64,000 bases of DNA. Source: Flavobacterium sp. NRK1 (GTDB lineage: Bacteria > Bacteroidota > Bacteroidia > Flavobacteriales > Flavobacteriaceae). The notes under the pieces are model-generated. The model searched no databases. It had not been told where the DNA came from and was given only the letters and a program-made list of their open reading frames with translations. Of this stretch, positions 45,639-54,550 are shown in pieces (position 1 is the first letter of the stretch; the number at the start of each line of letters is the position of its first letter). Position numbers and translations under genes: made by a program. The stretch spans positions 1,563,448-1,627,447 of the forward strand of contig NZ_JAMXLA010000001.1 of assembly GCF_024054175.1 (NCBI RefSeq), given 5' to 3'.

Positions 45639-46601
45639 TTATTGTATAGTTATTTTATAAGCGGTACTATAAGTACTCACATTCCCGGCTTTATCAGTGG
45701 CTTTTACCCTCCAATAATAATTTCCTGCTATTGTAAAGGTATATTGATATGTTGGGTTTGTAGTAGTAGCAGAATTAATTATCGTAGCAAAATTTTGATC
45801 TTGTGCAATTTGTATTGAGTATGATATTGAAGAAGTAACAGGACCACTATCTGTTGCCACTGTCCATGAAAAATCTACTTCTTCATTTACGGGCGTTTGT
45901 TTATTATCTACTGGAGTAGTGTTTAAAGGGACATTAGGGGCAGTGGTGTCAACATAGAAATTTCTTGAAGCAAATGGCGTTTCAGTTTCATTTTCAGTGT
46001 TGAGGGCTTTTACTTTCCATGTGTATTGTCCGTCTTGCGTAATTATACCGGTAGGTAAGCTGAATGATGTACCGGTTAGTGAATTTTCTTCATGGATTAA
46101 AGAATTGCCATTTGTGATATCTATCAACTGATAACTGTAGTTTGTAGCAGCACTAACGTTGGTCCAAGAAAATGTAGGGGATAAGTTTTTTGTATAGGTG
46201 CCTGAATCAGGATAGAGTAATAATACCTGCTGATTAGTGAGATCTGAAGTTTCTATTAATGTAAATGAAGTAGGAAACGAGTATGGTGTTTGATAAGCAA
46301 AATTTTCACCCCTGACTCTCCACTGATATTTACCAGGGTTAAGGTTATAAGTAAAATTTGCTTTATTTACCAGTGTATCTACCATAACGTTTTGTCCTGT
46401 CGCATATATTTGTATACGGTAGTCATCTGCGCCTTTAAGCTCTTCCCATTGAAAATTAACTACATTACTTTCAATTTCCTGTTCGTTTAAAGGATACTGA
46501 ACAGTTATGTTGTTGTCTGTAATATCTTCTTCAATTATATCATCACAACTGTATGTTATTACTAAAATAACGGCGAGTAATAATTTATTTATTGTTTTCA
46601 T
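45639..46601 (-). CDS. Ig/FN3-like lipoprotein in the secretion operon
   Basis: A 320-residue lipoprotein: signal peptide with lipobox TYSC (Cys19) and an acidic DDIIEED tail after it. Three fibronectin-type/Ig-like repeats follow; each has a VxFxW core and ends KYQWRVRG, YTWKVKA or NYYWRVKATD. It overlaps the GspM-like gene by 17 bp and is inside the operon, so it probably belongs to the machine. A pilotin-like role in secretin assembly or a surface-exposed role is possible; neither can be shown from the sequence. Confidence 0.75.
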   Translation of the reverse strand: MKTINKLLLAVILVITYSCDDIIEEDITDNNITVQYPLNEQEIESNVVNFQWEELKGADDYRIQIYATGQNVMVDTLVNKANFTYNLNPGKYQWRVRGENFAYQTPYSFPTSFTLIETSDLTNQQVLLLYPDSGTYTKNLSPTFSWTNVSAATNYSYQLIDITNGNSLIHEENSLTGTSFSLPTGIITQDGQYTWKVKALNTENETETPFASRNFYVDTTAPNVPLNTTPVDNKQTPVNEEVDFSWTVATDSGPVTSSISYSIQIAQDQNFATIINSATTTNPTYQYTFTIAGNYYWRVKATDKAGNVSTYSTAYKITIQ

Positions 46602-47103
46602 AGTTTTGGAATATCATTTTTAAATGTAAAATATCTGATTTGGTATCTTTTTTAGAGATATAAAATTTCAAACTTACCATTCGTGAGTAGTTGAATTTTT
46701 TTTCGAAATCATAGCTAAGGGTTAAAAGTTGGTTAAGACTTCCTGTTACATCTATTTCGTGTGTATAAATAGTGTGGCTATCATCGGAAAACTCATGAAT
46801 AGATCTCATATCGAATATGGAGACGGGATACCTTGTTATAAAGCTTATTATATCCTGTTGTATCTTTTCTTTATTAATGTTCTCTTTACCTATTATCTTA
46901 TCTATCGCTGCAATCTCTGATGATAATTGATTTACATCTTTAGTACCTTCTTTTAAGGTTTGTTCTTTTTTTGAAAGTTCACGGTTTTCCTGAATAACAT
47001 CTTTTAAGGTGCTAAAAGATCTTTTGTATGCTGTAAAGGTGAGCATGCAAAACACAAGGAGCAGAGCCTTAAATTTAGTTTTATAGGAATATTTCTCAAA
47101 CAT
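46585..47103 (-). CDS. GspM/PilO-like platform protein
   Basis: A 172-residue protein with one membrane segment (about 12-25, ALLLVFCMLTFTAY), then a long coiled coil (about 28-75), then a small ferredoxin-like periplasmic domain (HTIYTHEIDVTGSLNQLL and SRMVSLKFYIS). This is the arrangement of PilO and GspM, which dimerise with PilN/GspL. The start overlaps the upstream GspL-like gene by 8 bp. The fit comes mostly from context and topology, since sequence conservation in this family is low. Confidence 0.68.
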   Translation of the reverse strand: MFEKYSYKTKFKALLLVFCMLTFTAYKRSFSTLKDVIQENRELSKKEQTLKEGTKDVNQLSSEIAAIDKIIGKENINKEKIQQDIISFITRYPVSIFDMRSIHEFSDDSHTIYTHEIDVTGSLNQLLTLSYDFEKKFNYSRMVSLKFYISKKDTKSDILHLKMIFQNYENNK

Positions 47104-48280
47104 TGTTCAATAGTATTTTTAACTCAAATTGCTGAATATTCTTCTTGTCTTTTTTTATAGAAACGATTTCAAATTTTTTTATCCATTTCATTTTTTTAAG
47201 CTCATTGAGCCAATTATCCAGAGAAGGACCTGATCCGGTAAACCCTTTTACCATTATTAGATTTGGTACTATGTTTACTTTTTCGTTGGGTTTTATTTCT
47301 TTAGGCACAGGGAATATTTCCAGGTTTGTTAAGCTGATACTTGAAGGTGCTGATTTTGACAGTTCATATACATAAAAACTTAAAAATTTCTTTGAAAGCT
47401 GTCCTGTTTTATTTAATATTTCCAACTTTTGTTCCCTTTGCTTTTCCAAGTTTACTATATATTCATAGGTTTGATAGGAAAATATATTCTGTTCATTGAG
47501 TTTGGCGTTTTCACCTAAATAATACTGAATGAGTACATAACTTGTAAGAAGTGCTATAAAAAATATTCCAAGCATGCCTACACCAAAATAATTGAAACTT
47601 TTTTGGTAAATAATATTTTCTGTAGTAATACTTTCAGATTCATTTTTTGATACCTGCGAAGACTTAAGGAAAAAATGTAGCGCAGCTCCATAAAGTGGCA
47701 AATGATGTTGTGATAATATACTTTCGGAAAAAGTATAGTTTTGAATAACTTCAGTATTCTGCTTTTTTATTTCTGAGAGTGAATCATTTTCAAACAATAG
47801 GACAGTATCTCCGGAAACAATCTCTTGTTTGGCTATGGTCTTTTGAAGTAGAGAAGAAAGTAGCGGGCCTAAGTAAAAATCGACAATTTGAAGTTTGTTT
47901 TGCTGCATCTGCAAAATTATATCGTCGATGTTTTTCTTTCTGGAAAAGCTCATAAAGCCTGCGTCAGGCGTTTTAACCTCAGTAAAATATATAGAGGTAA
48001 AATCTACATTTTTTTTCCAGGTAATATCTGCATCATTTTTAATATCTATTCTTTTATTCAATACTCCTTTGCCATCTATAAGTAATACAACAGGTAGTCT
48101 GGTGTTAGAATCTTTAAGTAATGATTCAAGATCATCATATATTGCAGACGATACAATACTAAGAGTGTTGCCTTTTTTCTTTACCGTAAGGGTATAGTAA
48201 GTAAAGGCATCGTCTTTTTTGTATATGCCCAACAACATAAGGTTGTTGAATTTTATTATTTTAGATAAAAATGATAGCAT
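47096..48280 (-). CDS. GspL-like protein (PilM-PilN fusion)
   Basis: A 394-residue protein with a cytosolic N-terminal part (about 1-225; actin-like/PilM pattern with LPVVLLIDGKGVLNK and DTVLLFEND), one membrane segment (about 232-255, FGVGMLGIFFIALLTSYVLI), a short coiled coil and a periplasmic PilN-like domain (SISLTNLEIFPVP, NLIMVKGFTGSG, KKFEIVSIKKD). A PilM plus PilN fusion is what GspL is in type II systems. It would join the ATPase to the platform. It starts directly at the secretin gene stop (48280). Confidence 0.72.
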   Translation of the reverse strand: MLSFLSKIIKFNNLMLLGIYKKDDAFTYYTLTVKKKGNTLSIVSSAIYDDLESLLKDSNTRLPVVLLIDGKGVLNKRIDIKNDADITWKKNVDFTSIYFTEVKTPDAGFMSFSRKKNIDDIILQMQQNKLQIVDFYLGPLLSSLLQKTIAKQEIVSGDTVLLFENDSLSEIKKQNTEVIQNYTFSESILSQHHLPLYGAALHFFLKSSQVSKNESESITTENIIYQKSFNYFGVGMLGIFFIALLTSYVLIQYYLGENAKLNEQNIFSYQTYEYIVNLEKQREQKLEILNKTGQLSKKFLSFYVYELSKSAPSSISLTNLEIFPVPKEIKPNEKVNIVPNLIMVKGFTGSGPSLDNWLNELKKMKWIKKFEIVSIKKDKKNIQQFELKILLNNV

Positions 48281-50184
48281 TAATAAATTACTGTTGGCTT
48301 AATAAATATATGTAGTTTAGAATTGCTCTTTGCTTTTCTCCTGCCACTAAATAACCATTTCAATATTGGTATTCTTGATAGCAATGGAACCCCCGAACCT
48401 GAATTTTCCTTTTGTAGCTCATCAAGACCACCAAGTAATACCATTTCATTATTTTTTACACGAACTAACGACTGGAATTGTTGCGTGGCTTTACCAGGAG
48501 GTGCAGTTTCTCCAACCCTGCCCAGGAAAGAACTTTTTTCTACTGAAACATTAAGCGTGACGGTTTCGTCCGAAGAAACATAAGGTTTTATAGAAACGCT
48601 TAGGTTAGCATCTGTAGATTTCCATGTACCGGATTGTAGTACGTTATTATTAATGTTTCCGGTTAATAGTTGGTTGTTTTGTTCAAAATAATAATTGGTT
48701 TCACCAATGGCAAGTTTGGCCTCATGTCCGCTTAGAGTGGCAATTTTAGGAGTAGACTCAATTCTTATGATAGAATTGTCTTCCAGAAATTTCATATTCA
48801 TGTAAAAGGCCTCAGTCACTTTGCCAAGTTTTAATATTCCTAATCCATTAAAAGAATCAATCAGGTTGTTAACAGAAGTCGCATTTAGGTTGATATCACC
48901 CGAAGGGAATAGTACCCCGCTGGTTTGTGCTACTTTACTTTTGTCAAGACCTGCAGTTATACCGGTTTGTATAGTATATGATTTATTATACTGCACGATC
49001 ATAACATCTATTTGCACTAAAGGTACTACTTTGTCAACCTGTTTGATGTATAACTTTAATTCTTCTATTATTGTTTTTGATCCCGATACAATGAGACCAT
49101 TAAGTTCTACAAATTCTTTAATCTCTACTTTTTCAAAAAATATTTTTGGAAGTGATAATAGCACAGATTCAATGGATCTGTTTTCTAGTTGAATAATTTC
49201 TGTGGCTCTTAATCCTTCAGTACTCTGCTCTCCTATAAGATAAAAATTATCCTGTTTTTTGTAGGTATATTTTTTTCCTTTAAATATATGTTCCAGTAAA
49301 TCATCGAAAGATATATTATCTGCAAGAAGAGTGGCTTTTTCATTTTCCGGTGTGTTATATAGAAAATAGGTAAGGTTAAGCTGCTCAGCGGCATTTATTA
49401 TTATCTCAGCTGCATCAGCTGCATTAGCCTTTATGGTTAACAATCCCGATTTGTTTATAGAAATATCAAAATAGCCGGGCTCACCAAATTCTGATTTTTT
49501 CATTTTTCTGGCAGCTGTACTTTTTTCTGATGTAGTAATGGGATCTCTATTTTTCTCAATGTAATAAAACCCATTTTCATCTTTGGTGGCAATAAGCTCA
49601 TTAGATTTTGCCATCATTTCAATAACCTGGTCAAAAGGTCTATTAAGAATGTATGAAGTTACAAGACTGTTTTTTACATCAGGAGCCAGCACTATGCTTT
49701 TGCCTGATTTGTCTGTAATTGCCTGCGCTACAAATTGTAGTGAGTCGTTTTGAAGTTTTATAGTAAGGAAGTCATTATCCTGATTGTAGCCTACATCTAT
49801 TACCTTTGGTAATTTTTTAGGAATGATAGTGATTTCTTTACGCTTTTTAAATATAATGATATTACTCATGAAAGTTACATCAAGGTCATACTTCTCTGCC
49901 AGGAAAACAAAAACATCTTTAACGGTAACATCAAAAAAGTTATTATTTACGATTTGGTTCAGGTCAGCATCAACACTTACATTAAGTTGGTGTTCACTGG
50001 CTATTGTAGATATGAAATCGTTAAGTATTAGCCCTGATACATCTGTTTTTATTATCTCGTTAATACCGGGTTTTGTTTTAGATAACTCATCAAACTTTGC
50101 TATTAGCAGGGAGGTATCCTGTTGGGCTAAAGCCGGAGTAAGAATTACAAAAGGAATAATTACAAGCAGTAATTTTTTAAGCAT
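48280..50184 (-). CDS. gspD: Secretin (GspD/PilQ family)
   Basis: A 634-residue outer-membrane channel from the ATG at 50184, chosen because a good signal peptide (MLKKLLLVIIPFVILTPALAQ) starts there; the longer frame to 50256 would overlap the ATPase gene. N-terminal STN/N0-type domain (about 40-110), N1-like domains and then the secretin core ending with NNEMVLLGGLD, VPLLSRIPILKWLFSG and a short beta tail (HIFIKPTVIY). The VPLLSRIPxLxxLF motif is diagnostic for secretins. It sits between the ATPase and GspL-like genes. Confidence 0.9.
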   Translation of the reverse strand: MLKKLLLVIIPFVILTPALAQQDTSLLIAKFDELSKTKPGINEIIKTDVSGLILNDFISTIASEHQLNVSVDADLNQIVNNNFFDVTVKDVFVFLAEKYDLDVTFMSNIIIFKKRKEITIIPKKLPKVIDVGYNQDNDFLTIKLQNDSLQFVAQAITDKSGKSIVLAPDVKNSLVTSYILNRPFDQVIEMMAKSNELIATKDENGFYYIEKNRDPITTSEKSTAARKMKKSEFGEPGYFDISINKSGLLTIKANAADAAEIIINAAEQLNLTYFLYNTPENEKATLLADNISFDDLLEHIFKGKKYTYKKQDNFYLIGEQSTEGLRATEIIQLENRSIESVLLSLPKIFFEKVEIKEFVELNGLIVSGSKTIIEELKLYIKQVDKVVPLVQIDVMIVQYNKSYTIQTGITAGLDKSKVAQTSGVLFPSGDINLNATSVNNLIDSFNGLGILKLGKVTEAFYMNMKFLEDNSIIRIESTPKIATLSGHEAKLAIGETNYYFEQNNQLLTGNINNNVLQSGTWKSTDANLSVSIKPYVSSDETVTLNVSVEKSSFLGRVGETAPPGKATQQFQSLVRVKNNEMVLLGGLDELQKENSGSGVPLLSRIPILKWLFSGRRKAKSNSKLHIFIKPTVIY

Positions 50185-50191
50185 CACGTTT

Positions 50192-51589
50192 TTAAATATT
50201 AATAAGAATTGAGTAAATTTCTTCCAGGGAGGTCTCTCCTTCGGCAAGTATATCAAATGCTTTATCTGACAAGCTTTTATGGTTGTTATCTGTAAACAGT
50301 TTATTTAAACTATTGTTTTTAATTGCTACTGCTATATTGTAATCTATGTTAAGTACTTCATAGATTGCCCTTCTGCCTTTGTAGCCAGTATGAAAACACC
50401 TGTTGCACCCTACAGGTTTATATAAAGTATCTATCTCGTAAGGTATCTTGTAGCTTTTAGGAAAATCTTCATTGCTACAACCAGCTTTTTTCTTGCAATC
50501 GGGACACAATTTTCTCACCAATCGCTGAGCTACGGATAGGTTTAGTGTTTCTGCAATAAGGTATGATGGCACACCCATATCAATAAGCCTGGAGATTGTG
50601 CCCAATGCAGAATTGGTGTGTATAGTTGAAAGTACCAGGTGACCGGTCAGAGAAGCTCTTATAGCCATCAGCGCTGTTTCGGAATCCCTTATCTCCCCAA
50701 GCATAATAATGTCGGGATCCTGTCTTAGAAACGATTTTAAAGTAGAGGCAAAAGTTAAGCCAATGTCTTCTTTAAGTTGTACCTGATTAATGCCTTTAAG
50801 AGTATATTCAATAGGGTCTTCTACTGTTACGATATTTCGTTTACTGTCGTTTAAAAGTCTTAATGTAGCATAAAGAGTTGTTGTTTTACCGGAACCTGTT
50901 GGTCCGCTAATAAGTATGATACCATTTGGTTTTTTTACGGCTTCTGTATAGTTGTAAAGCTCTTCTTCCTGAAAACCAAGTGTGTTTAAGTCTATATTAG
51001 AAGCGTCCTGACCCAAAAGCCTCATTACTATCTTTTCGCCAAAAAGGGTAGGGAGTATGGATACCCTTATATCAAATGTGTCATTTTTTATCCTGCCATC
51101 CTGAGGCAGCCTTTTTTCAGTAATATTAAGTTTAGACCTTATTTTTACTTTATTTACAAGTTCAAGATAATTTTCACGTTCTATTTTGTAGCGTTCTATA
51201 AGTTGGCCATCTATCCTAAAGCGCACTCTTGCAGCTTCTTCATAAACTTCAAAATGAATATCACTGCTTTTTAATGATTTGGCTTCTTCCATAAGGTTAT
51301 CCAGAAAATCTCCATTATCAATATTTAAAGATTTTCCTGAAGAGGATGTTCTCTCTTTTCTATAATAGGCAGAAAGTGCCTTTTCTATATCATAACCTGA
51401 GACTGATATAAAGGATATTTCTTTTCCTAAAAGTAGTTCAAGCTCGTCTTTTAGTTCATTATTACCGGTTTCTTCATCTACATAAAGTTCAATACTGTCT
51501 GCAGAACTTTCTTTAGGCAATATCCTGTAATGATTTGCCATATCACTAGAGATCTGATGCAGATTTTCTTCGTTAACTATTATATTCAT
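50192..51589 (-). CDS. gspE: Type II secretion/type IV pilus ATPase (GspE/PilB family)
   Basis: A 465-residue hexameric ATPase. N-terminal N1-like domain, then Asp box (DIHFEVYEE), Walker A GPTGSGKTTT (229-238), Walker B DPDIIMLGEIRD, His box (TGHLVLSTIHTN), and a zinc-binding tetracysteine near the C-terminus (CPDCKKKAGC plus GCNRCFHTGY). These features belong to assembly ATPases (GspE/PilB) rather than PilT retraction ATPases. It starts at the stop of the prepilin peptidase gene. No PilT-like gene is in the operon. Confidence 0.93.
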   Translation of the reverse strand: MNIIVNEENLHQISSDMANHYRILPKESSADSIELYVDEETGNNELKDELELLLGKEISFISVSGYDIEKALSAYYRKERTSSSGKSLNIDNGDFLDNLMEEAKSLKSSDIHFEVYEEAARVRFRIDGQLIERYKIERENYLELVNKVKIRSKLNITEKRLPQDGRIKNDTFDIRVSILPTLFGEKIVMRLLGQDASNIDLNTLGFQEEELYNYTEAVKKPNGIILISGPTGSGKTTTLYATLRLLNDSKRNIVTVEDPIEYTLKGINQVQLKEDIGLTFASTLKSFLRQDPDIIMLGEIRDSETALMAIRASLTGHLVLSTIHTNSALGTISRLIDMGVPSYLIAETLNLSVAQRLVRKLCPDCKKKAGCSNEDFPKSYKIPYEIDTLYKPVGCNRCFHTGYKGRRAIYEVLNIDYNIAVAIKNNSLNKLFTDNNHKSLSDKAFDILAEGETSLEEIYSILINI

Positions 51590-52080
51590 CAGATTATTTG
51601 AGTAATGTTATAGACTGGGTAATTAAAAAGCAGATCTTTCCCTAAGAACAATACCAGTAGTATAGATGCATAGCCAGCCAGAGGTATGTTTTCCTTATTG
51701 ATTATTTTCTTAAAAATGAAAAACACAATTATTGAAAAAACCATAGAAGATATAAAGAACAAGATATAATTGGTAAGAAGGAAAAAAGGTGTTATTGCAA
51801 GATAAAACAGCAAATCTCCCAAACCGAAATAGTTTTTAAAGGGGTTAATAAATGCCTTATTCTTTAAGCTCATGTAAGCAATCAGCACAAAGAACGTAAA
51901 GAGTAAAAAAGCACTATTAATTGCAATAAGGGTAATGCCATTATCTTTATTACTACCTGTCATAACAATATATGTTCCTGCTGCAAATAATATTATTGGC
52001 CACAGCACATGTAAATGCCTGTACTTTAAATCTTGGTATATAATAGCACCAAGGCAAACAAATATTGCAGCTACTACCAT
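51589..52080 (-). CDS. Minimal prepilin peptidase (A24 family)
   Basis: A 163-residue membrane protein with about five hydrophobic segments. The two catalytic aspartates of type IV prepilin peptidases are visible: Asp17 in AIIYQDLKYRHL and Asp89 in the GxGD motif FGLGDLL. The usual N-terminal cytosolic methyltransferase part with CxxC pairs is absent, so it resembles the short TadV/archaeal-type peptidases. It would cleave the four pseudopilin-like proteins encoded in the same operon. It overlaps the GspG-like gene stop by 1 bp. Confidence 0.85.
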   Translation of the reverse strand: MVVAAIFVCLGAIIYQDLKYRHLHVLWPIILFAAGTYIVMTGSNKDNGITLIAINSAFLLFTFFVLIAYMSLKNKAFINPFKNYFGLGDLLFYLAITPFFLLTNYILFFISSMVFSIIVFFIFKKIINKENIPLAGYASILLVLFLGKDLLFNYPVYNITQII

Positions 52081-52532
52081 TATTCTTTTACAACTTCGGT
52101 TAATATTTTTTTATGATCAATTTCCCATGTATTAAAGTTTCCATCGCCATCAAGGTCTGTAACAGAGGTTGCCCTTGCTAAGAATGAATCATTTGAAGAC
52201 TCAATGATCTCGATTTTATATACGGCTTGTCCACCTTCTCCTACTGTGGGTTCCTGTTCAAAACCAAGTTCTTCCAATGTTGAAGAATATTTTGAGAAGC
52301 GGTAAAAGTTACTTTTCTGCAATCCATACACTTGGTTTAGCATAGCCTGCGCCTCGATAGCTTTAGCCTGACCGATTACAGATGTTTGATTAGGAAGTAC
52401 CATGAGTAATAGTATGCCTATTATGCATAGCACAATTAATATTTCGGTTAATGAATATGCTTTTACTGTTGCTTTTTTAGCAATTTTAAAATAGCGTCTA
52501 ATAATTAATTTCATGGTTGTTTTATTTATCAT
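52080..52532 (-). CDS. Major pseudopilin (GspG-like)
   Basis: A 150-residue protein with a 24-residue basic leader and a class III signal KA/YSLTEILIVLCIIGIL: cleavage after Ala24, with Glu29 at mature position +5, then a continuous hydrophobic helix. The C-terminal part has DLDGDGNFNTWEID, an Asp-rich loop like the calcium-binding site of GspG. It is preceded by a 65-bp gap after the GspF gene, so a separate ribosome entry is likely. It probably forms the pseudopilus rod. Confidence 0.85.
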   Translation of the reverse strand: MINKTTMKLIIRRYFKIAKKATVKAYSLTEILIVLCIIGILLLMVLPNQTSVIGQAKAIEAQAMLNQVYGLQKSNFYRFSKYSSTLEELGFEQEPTVGEGGQAVYKIEIIESSNDSFLARATSVTDLDGDGNFNTWEIDHKKILTEVVKE

Positions 52533-52597
52533 TTTAGGCTAAAGCTTAAGAATAACTTCATTTTTTTTAGAGTGCAAATCTAATGCTTTGAACGTAT

Positions 52598-53734
52598 TTA
52601 CTTACTTATAATTTTACTTAAATCGAACATTGGGGCATACATAGATATCATAATTACACCTACTACCAATCCTATAACTATAATAATCATAGGTTCAAGT
52701 ATTACACCTATCATTTTTGTTTGGTGACTTATATCTTCGTTGTATTGTTCACTCAGTCTTTCAAACATAACATCGAGCTGATTTACCTGTTCTGCAACTT
52801 CTATCATCGAGACCATCTTATCTTCATATACAGAATGATTTCTAAGGCTTTCACTCAAAGATGCTCCTCTTGTAATATCCTCTTTTATCTTTTCAATAGA
52901 AGACTGGATAGGGTAAAAACCAATCATTTTACCGGTTAAGGTTAAAGATGTTATTAGAGTTGTTTTAGACGTAATTAAAAGATTCATAGACTGGCAAAAG
53001 CGCGAGATATATATTTTCCTTATGAGGTTGCCAAAATAAGGTGTCTTTAGAATCATTAAAGATGTGAAACGTTTATAGGTTTCCGTGTTTTTCAGGTAAA
53101 AGTGCATTGCTGTCAACAGAATCACTATTACGCCAATAATTGTAAATATAGTTCCTGAGTTATTTGACAACATAATAATATATTGCGTACTTACCGGAAG
53201 TTCACTGCCAAATTGCCTGAACACAGAACTAAACATGGGTACTACCTTTGTAAGCATAAAGTACAGTACTAAAAAGGTAACTACAAGTACAATGCATGGA
53301 TAGGTAAGTACAGAAACAATCTGGCGTCTCATTTGTATCTTGCGGTTAAAAAATTTCTGTAACTCAGCTAATACCTCTTCAAGTTTTTTCGTTTCTTCGC
53401 CTATCTGCACACTATAGTATTCATATGGCGAGAAATGCCCTGAACGCATCATCGCCTCATAAATACTTTTACCTTCTATTACTTTATCTTTAATGCCTTG
53501 TATTATTTCTTTCTCAAGCTTATTAGTACTTTGTTTATTAAGTATTTCGAGAGCTTTTTTAAAATCTACTCCTGATTTTAATAGCATACCAAGCTCACGG
53601 TAAAATATTTCCTTTTTCTTATCAGAAAACTTTTTCTTATCAGAAAACTTTTTCTTAAATTGTACCTGGCTATTAAGATTTAATCCTGTGCTAGCTTTAT
53701 CTTTTGGTTTATAGGTGCTTAAATCTAAACTCAT
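52598..53734 (-). CDS. gspF: Type II secretion system platform protein (GspF/PilC family)
   Basis: A 378-residue polytopic inner-membrane protein. Two T2SSF domains: residues about 45-165 (FYRELGMLLKSGVDFKKALEIL then YEYYSVQIGEE) and about 245-370 (FCQSMNLLITSKTTLITSL, MVSMIEVAEQVNQLDVMFERL). The membrane segments are at about 142-165, 190-215 and 345-368. GspF converts ATPase motion to pilus assembly. It overlaps the upstream pseudopilin gene by 1 bp. Confidence 0.92.
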   Translation of the reverse strand: MSLDLSTYKPKDKASTGLNLNSQVQFKKKFSDKKKFSDKKKEIFYRELGMLLKSGVDFKKALEILNKQSTNKLEKEIIQGIKDKVIEGKSIYEAMMRSGHFSPYEYYSVQIGEETKKLEEVLAELQKFFNRKIQMRRQIVSVLTYPCIVLVVTFLVLYFMLTKVVPMFSSVFRQFGSELPVSTQYIIMLSNNSGTIFTIIGVIVILLTAMHFYLKNTETYKRFTSLMILKTPYFGNLIRKIYISRFCQSMNLLITSKTTLITSLTLTGKMIGFYPIQSSIEKIKEDITRGASLSESLRNHSVYEDKMVSMIEVAEQVNQLDVMFERLSEQYNEDISHQTKMIGVILEPMIIIVIGLVVGVIMISMYAPMFDLSKIISK

Positions 53735-54219
53735 TATTTATCTATGGGTTTAATTAGCTCTGTTGCATAAAGCTTCTTATAAAAATTAAGTTTCATTGTT
53801 TTTCCGTCTACCTCAAGATTCCATTGCAGTCGTTGATATGCAATGTTCTTTAAACTATTATCCAGAACCTCGAAATGAATGTTTTTTGAGGTAAGGTGAA
53901 AAGTATCTGTGAACTCTCCCTGTGAACGTACAAAATATTCTTCTGAGATACTGTAACGTATAATATCTCCATTATAGGTGTCAAAAAGTATTTCCTCGTC
54001 TGCGCCTTGCATTTTTTCACTTTCAAAAATGCTTTTGTTTATGGAATATGAGAGTCTGTTCAGCTCATTTATATGTTCATTTTCTTTTTTAAAATCCATA
54101 AGTCTTTGTGATGTAAAACTAAAAATTACAAATATTATGGATAATATAATAGCCGTAATAGCCATACTTACAATAGCTTCTATAATAGTAAATGCGGGTA
54201 TGTTGTGCCGATTATTCAT
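53734..54219 (-). CDS. Minor pseudopilin (GspJ-like)
   Basis: A 161-residue protein with a short leader and prepilin signal PA/FTIIEAIVSMAITAIIL: cleavage after Ala9, Glu14 at +5 of the mature protein. The C-terminal part is beta-rich. The size and hydrophobic N-terminal helix fit a minor pseudopilin of GspJ/PilW type. Overlaps the preceding gene by 8 bp. Confidence 0.82.
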   Translation of the reverse strand: MNNRHNIPAFTIIEAIVSMAITAIILSIIFVIFSFTSQRLMDFKKENEHINELNRLSYSINKSIFESEKMQGADEEILFDTYNGDIIRYSISEEYFVRSQGEFTDTFHLTSKNIHFEVLDNSLKNIAYQRLQWNLEVDGKTMKLNFYKKLYATELIKPIDK

Positions 54220-54550
54220 TAGGTATATAAAAGCTTTTTTGAGGATAAGACTGAAGACTATCTTTGTAGTTTGCAGTTATTTTTTTTACGCCTCCCTGCG
54301 TTTCATCGGTTATTTCCCAATTATCAGTGTCGTATCGCTCACTCACTGAATCCTGAGCCAGTTGCATTGCAAAAAACACTTCATTAGTTTTGTTGAATGA
54401 ATAGTAAAATCGTGCTGAAGTTTTCGGGGTAAATATTGCGGCATATATAATTATAGCAATATAAAGGCATACAGAGATTATACTCAGCGCCACTACTGAT
54501 TCCAGCAAAGAATTTGCCTTTATGTTACAAAACCTTTTTAATCGCTGCAT
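54212..54550 (-). CDS. Minor pseudopilin (GspI-like)
   Basis: A 112-residue protein from the ATG at 54550 (the frame to 54589 would overlap the upstream gene by 65 bp). Prepilin-type signal KA/NSLLESVVALSIISVCL: cleavage after Ala12, Glu17 at +5. The rest is short and polar, ending YPQKSFYIPNE. The small size suits GspI/PilV-like minor pseudopilins. It overlaps the neighbours on both sides, so it is certainly co-transcribed. Confidence 0.75.
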   Translation of the reverse strand: MQRLKRFCNIKANSLLESVVALSIISVCLYIAIIIYAAIFTPKTSARFYYSFNKTNEVFFAMQLAQDSVSERYDTDNWEITDETQGGVKKITANYKDSLQSYPQKSFYIPNE

